From Bacillus methanolicus PB1 (lineage in GTDB: Bacteria; Bacillota; Bacilli; Bacillales; Cytobacillaceae): a DNA stretch of 64,000 nt. Below are positions 61,237-64,000 of this stretch, piece after piece (within the stretch, counting starts at the first letter, position 1; each line of letters opens with the position of its first letter). Below the pieces are notes generated by a model. The model was not told the DNA's origin, did not search any database, and saw only the letters and a list, made by a program, of their open reading frames with translations. Position numbers and translations under genes: made by a program. The stretch covers positions 868,001 to 932,000 of the forward strand of contig NZ_AFEU01000003.1 of NCBI RefSeq assembly GCF_000262755.1, given 5' to 3'.

Positions 61237-62445
61237 TTATTTCTTTTCAGCTGGTTCACTGGCAGGTTTATTTACTCGCTCAGCTTGCCAATAGTATTCA
61301 CTAAATACATCTGCCAGAGCTTCTGCCGAACGGTTCAATTCCTCAAACGTATTATCTATCCCGCCGAATTCAATTAAGATTGCATTTTCGGACAAATCTT
61401 GATTGAATTTCCCGTTCGTCCGTGCTCCTTTTAATTCAATGATTCCCCGGCTCAGCCCTTTTCCATATTTTTCATCAAGCAATTTGTGGAGCTCGTTTGC
61501 AAGTTTAAGATTTTTATCATAGTTCGGATTCTCCGCACCGATTACAAATGCAATTTTTGCATAAGATTTCCCATTAATATCAATTGTCGTGTACTTTTTT
61601 CTCCGAGAATCCCTGTGAATATCAATTAAATAATTTAGATCGCGGTTCCTCGCAAGGGCAGCCTGGACAACTTGTCTTGACTCCTGATAAGACTGGGCAT
61701 ATGACCAGCCCTTTTTATTTAAATTCCCTTGAATATCCGTTTTTTCTACTTTCGCTCCTATGCCTTTAGATTCTAATTCTGCCTGCAGTTTTTCACCAAC
61801 TTTCGTTATATTAATTTTTGAATGGTAAGCCATATCCGCATCCGTTACTCCCTTTAAATACGGGAGAAAGGATTCTCGATTATGAGAGAAATAAATATAG
61901 ACAACTTTTCGATTTCCTGTATTAATCGGAGGTGTGGCCGCTTTCCCGTTGCTTGTTGATTCATCTAAACCTTCTGTATTTTGTAATGCGGCTTCCCTTT
62001 CGGCTTTTAAAACTTCAATAGGCGGAGAGGATTCGATTGGCATATTTGTATAGTTCGTCCCTTCACCGGCCACAAGAATTTTACTGTCAAAAATAGAAAA
62101 GCCCGGAAGCTCCCTTCCAAGCAGACTTCTTGGATCATCGAGGCTAATATTTGTTGACAGTTTGAAAAGTGCACTTGAAAGTTTTGTTGAGCTTGCGTTT
62201 TCGGGCAGTCCTTGCAGAAAATAATGGTTTTCCCAACCGAGCAACCGAAAAAGGAATTCTCCTGTTATATTTGTTGCCGCATTATTTACGGATGATGAAG
62301 ATATTCGGTACTCAGGTTTTAGCGATGTCAAAACACCGCTAATGGAAAAAGACATAAACATAAATAATAGAATGGATGCTGCTGCTTTCAGCAGGGTTGT
62401 CCCTTTCACTGAGACCACAATCCCTGCCTGTTTGATCTGTTTCAT
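61237..62445 (-). CDS. spoIIP: Stage II sporulation protein P
   Basis: SpoIIP is the amidase/endopeptidase of the engulfment machine DMP. The 402-residue protein starts at ATG 62445 behind GGGAGG. A membrane helix spans about residues 18-38 and a linker runs to about 175. The catalytic domain has VYIYFSHNRESFLPYLKG, YLIDIHRDSRR and a C-terminal AILIEFGGIDNTFEELNRSA. It is downstream of gpr and upstream of yqxA. Confidence 0.95.
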   Translation of the reverse strand: MKQIKQAGIVVSVKGTTLLKAAASILLFMFMSFSISGVLTSLKPEYRISSSSVNNAATNITGEFLFRLLGWENHYFLQGLPENASSTKLSSALFKLSTNISLDDPRSLLGRELPGFSIFDSKILVAGEGTNYTNMPIESSPPIEVLKAEREAALQNTEGLDESTSNGKAATPPINTGNRKVVYIYFSHNRESFLPYLKGVTDADMAYHSKINITKVGEKLQAELESKGIGAKVEKTDIQGNLNKKGWSYAQSYQESRQVVQAALARNRDLNYLIDIHRDSRRKKYTTIDINGKSYAKIAFVIGAENPNYDKNLKLANELHKLLDEKYGKGLSRGIIELKGARTNGKFNQDLSENAILIEFGGIDNTFEELNRSAEALADVFSEYYWQAERVNKPASEPAEKK

Positions 62446-62513
62446 TGTTCCACCTCCCGGCAAGTCTAGTAAAACATATGACTTTGCTAGAAAAGATAGA
62501 ACATGCATCTTTC

Positions 62514-63638
62514 TTATCTCGTATAAAAACCTCTGTTTTCTTCATTCACATTCTTATGAAGAGCGGAATTTAATCCGGTAGCCAATAAATTTGCCATATC
62601 CTCAATAAATACATCTACTTCTTTAGGCGTAACCATTAGATTGTGGCCAAGCGGCGATAAAACCTCGTGAATAAGCTTGCGTTTTTCTTCATCCGGAAGA
62701 GTTCCAACGATACCTAGAAAAGTCTTTCTCTGCTGTTCCTCAGGCAAATCCTCTTCCGTCAATTTTCTCTTTTCCAAAAACGCAAAACCTGCCGGGGCAA
62801 GTGATCGGGACGGTCTGTTTCCTTCTTTTAATTCCCGCCCAAAATGCTTTAATATAAAGTCAATTGTATCACTTGTAATTGATACCGCATCAACAACTGT
62901 AGGAACTCCAACAGCAATAACCGGCACCCCTAATGTTTCCTTGCTTAATTCTTTCCGTTTATTTCCTACACCTGAACCCGGATGGATCCCTGTATCTGAA
63001 ATTTGGATCGTTGAATTGACCCTTTCAATAGACATCGAAGCAAGAGCATCAATGGCAATGACAAAATCAGGCTTTGTCTTTTCCACTACTCCAAAAATAA
63101 TGTCGCTCGTTTCAATTCCCGTTAATCCCATTACTCCCGGTGATAACGCACTTACCGATCGGTAGCCTTTCTCAATATTTTCCGGCTGAAGTTCAAAAAG
63201 GTGCCTTGTAACAAGCAAGTTTTCACATACTAGCGGTCCGAGAGCATCAGGCGTAACATTCCAGTTGCCAAGTCCGACAACAAGACAAGATGCATCCTCA
63301 GGGATACCGGTATCTTTTAAAAAATGAGCAAACTCTCGGGAAAAAACATCTGATACTTTTTTTTGCAGTTCGGTATCTTTCTGCCTAATCCCAACAACTT
63401 CTATCGTCAAGTACCTGCCCGGCTTTTTGCCAACTGTTTTTTCCCCTTCTTCCGTAATTTGTACAAGTGAGAGTTTTATACCTTCATCCTCTTTTTCCTT
63501 AATCATGACACCATTTATTTGGGAAAGATCTTCCTGTTGATTCAAACTCGCGTTTCGTTCTATTAAAGCCTTTTCCCGTGCTTCTATTGCAAGGTCTGTA
63601 CGGACTGAATATTTACTTAAATCAAGCGATTCTTTCAT
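62514..63638 (-). CDS. gpr: Germination protease GPR
   Basis: GPR degrades small acid-soluble spore proteins at germination; it is made as a zymogen in the forespore. The 374-residue protein has the propeptide-like start [20 protein letters not shown], where the SASP-like cleavage region lies. The fold has [39 protein letters not shown] and [15 protein letters not shown]. The start is ATG 63638 with AGTGGTGA upstream. It is divergent from rpsT. Confidence 0.96.
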   Translation of the reverse strand: MKESLDLSKYSVRTDLAIEAREKALIERNASLNQQEDLSQINGVMIKEKEDEGIKLSLVQITEEGEKTVGKKPGRYLTIEVVGIRQKDTELQKKVSDVFSREFAHFLKDTGIPEDASCLVVGLGNWNVTPDALGPLVCENLLVTRHLFELQPENIEKGYRSVSALSPGVMGLTGIETSDIIFGVVEKTKPDFVIAIDALASMSIERVNSTIQISDTGIHPGSGVGNKRKELSKETLGVPVIAVGVPTVVDAVSITSDTIDFILKHFGRELKEGNRPSRSLAPAGFAFLEKRKLTEEDLPEEQQRKTFLGIVGTLPDEEKRKLIHEVLSPLGHNLMVTPKEVDVFIEDMANLLATGLNSALHKNVNEENRGFYTR

Positions 63639-63780
63639 AATGATCACCACTTTCGCGATTAAACTAATTCCTATCTTTTCCGTTCTTTTTCAAAAACATT
63701 CATTTAGCACGACTATATTAAGAGGTATTGCATTATTTAAAGGCGTTTGATAGAATATCTTTTGTTCTAAACATTTGCTG

Positions 63781-63808
63781 TTGAATGTGAAAGTCGAGTT
63801 AATATAGT
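63781..63808 (+). promoter_or_regulatory. Possible promoter of rpsT
   Basis: TTGAAT (63781-63786) and TATAGT (63803-63808) have a 16-nt spacer, about 28 nt before the S20 start. Nested over the -10 is TCGAG-N10-CTCGA, a short inverted repeat of unknown meaning. The leader would be very short. Confidence 0.4.
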
Positions 63809-63836
63809 CTCGATGCTTTTTTAGGAGGTGAACGGA

Positions 63837-64000
63837 ATGCCAAACATAAAATCTGCCATTAAGCGTGTAAAAATAAGTGAAGCCAGAAATGCCCACAACA
63901 ATGCAATCAAATCTTCTATGCGTACTGCCGTGAAGAAAGTTGAAGCTGCAATCGTAAATAACGATGCAACATCTGCAAAAGAATTTTTAGTAGATGCTGC
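63837..64000 (+). CDS. rpsT: 30S ribosomal protein S20, 3' end cut by window edge
   Basis: ATG 63837 follows AGGAGGTG. The visible 54 residues begin [20 protein letters not shown] and continue [20 protein letters not shown], typical basic helices of S20, which binds 16S rRNA. About 35 residues should lie beyond the window. It is divergent from gpr as in B. subtilis. Confidence 0.96.
   Translation, partial: MPNIKSAIKRVKISEARNAHNNAIKSSMRTAVKKVEAAIVNNDATSAKEFLVDA

Overview
The window is a chromosomal segment of an endospore-forming, AT-rich member of the Bacillaceae (Bacillus sensu lato). The evidence is the spore genes (gpr, spoIIP, yqfC, yqfD), a CIRCE-controlled hrcA-grpE-dnaK-dnaJ operon, strong AGGAGG-type ribosome binding sites, frequent TTG/GTG starts, and a gene order that follows the Bacillus subtilis yqgE-sodA-yqfZ...sigA-dnaG...yqeZ-dnaK-lepA-gpr-rpsT region almost gene for gene. 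No rRNA, tRNA, transposase, prophage or CRISPR array is visible. I do not commit to a species.

Layout, left to right. 1-10.5 kb: a truncated MFS gene (yqgE), ppk-ppx (polyphosphate), sodA, yqgC, yqgB, a chemotaxis receptor and an MFS exporter. 10.5-24 kb: yqfZ, ispG, yqfX, yqfW, zinc uptake and Zur (znuC-znuB-zur), yqfU, yqfT, nfo (broken by a 1-nt shift), cshB, yqfQ, ispH, yqfO, trmK and cccA. 24-29.5 kb: an acyl-CoA dehydrogenase under a cre site, an unknown membrane protein, and yqxD-dnaG-sigA. 29.5-36 kb: mprF, ppsR-ccpN, and a T-box-controlled single-chain glycyl-tRNA synthetase. 36-47.5 kb: one long minus-strand cluster yqeZ-floA-yqfB-yqfC-yqfD-phoH-pgpH-ybeY-dgkA-cdd-era-yqzL-recO. 47.5-64 kb: yqeY-rpsU, deoC, the heat-shock operon hrcA-grpE-dnaK-dnaJ-prmA-rsmE-mtaB, hemW-lepA, yqxA-spoIIP-gpr, and the start of rpsT.

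Functionally this is mostly core information processing and quality control: replication priming with the housekeeping sigma factor, translation factors and tRNA/rRNA modification, chaperones, c-di-AMP turnover, lipid recycling, and sporulation and germination. Relative to my memory of B. subtilis 168, the pieces at unusual positions are ppk-ppx, the chemotaxis receptor and second MFS gene, the znu genes beside zur, the acyl-CoA dehydrogenase with its unknown neighbour, mprF, and deoC.

The most distinctive non-genic content is a set of interspersed palindromic elements built on nested GGGGCTGtCTCA / GGGTCTGACCC arms. Two near-identical 248-bp copies lie in opposite orientation 8 kb apart. A 120-bp short form sits inside the phoH-pgpH operon, and several 70-117 bp relatives occupy convergent gene junctions, where their arms supply the stop codons of the flanking genes. 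I found no convincing undescribed multi-gene system. The best leads are these elements, an apparent ATT start on yqxD, and the A-run frameshift in nfo.
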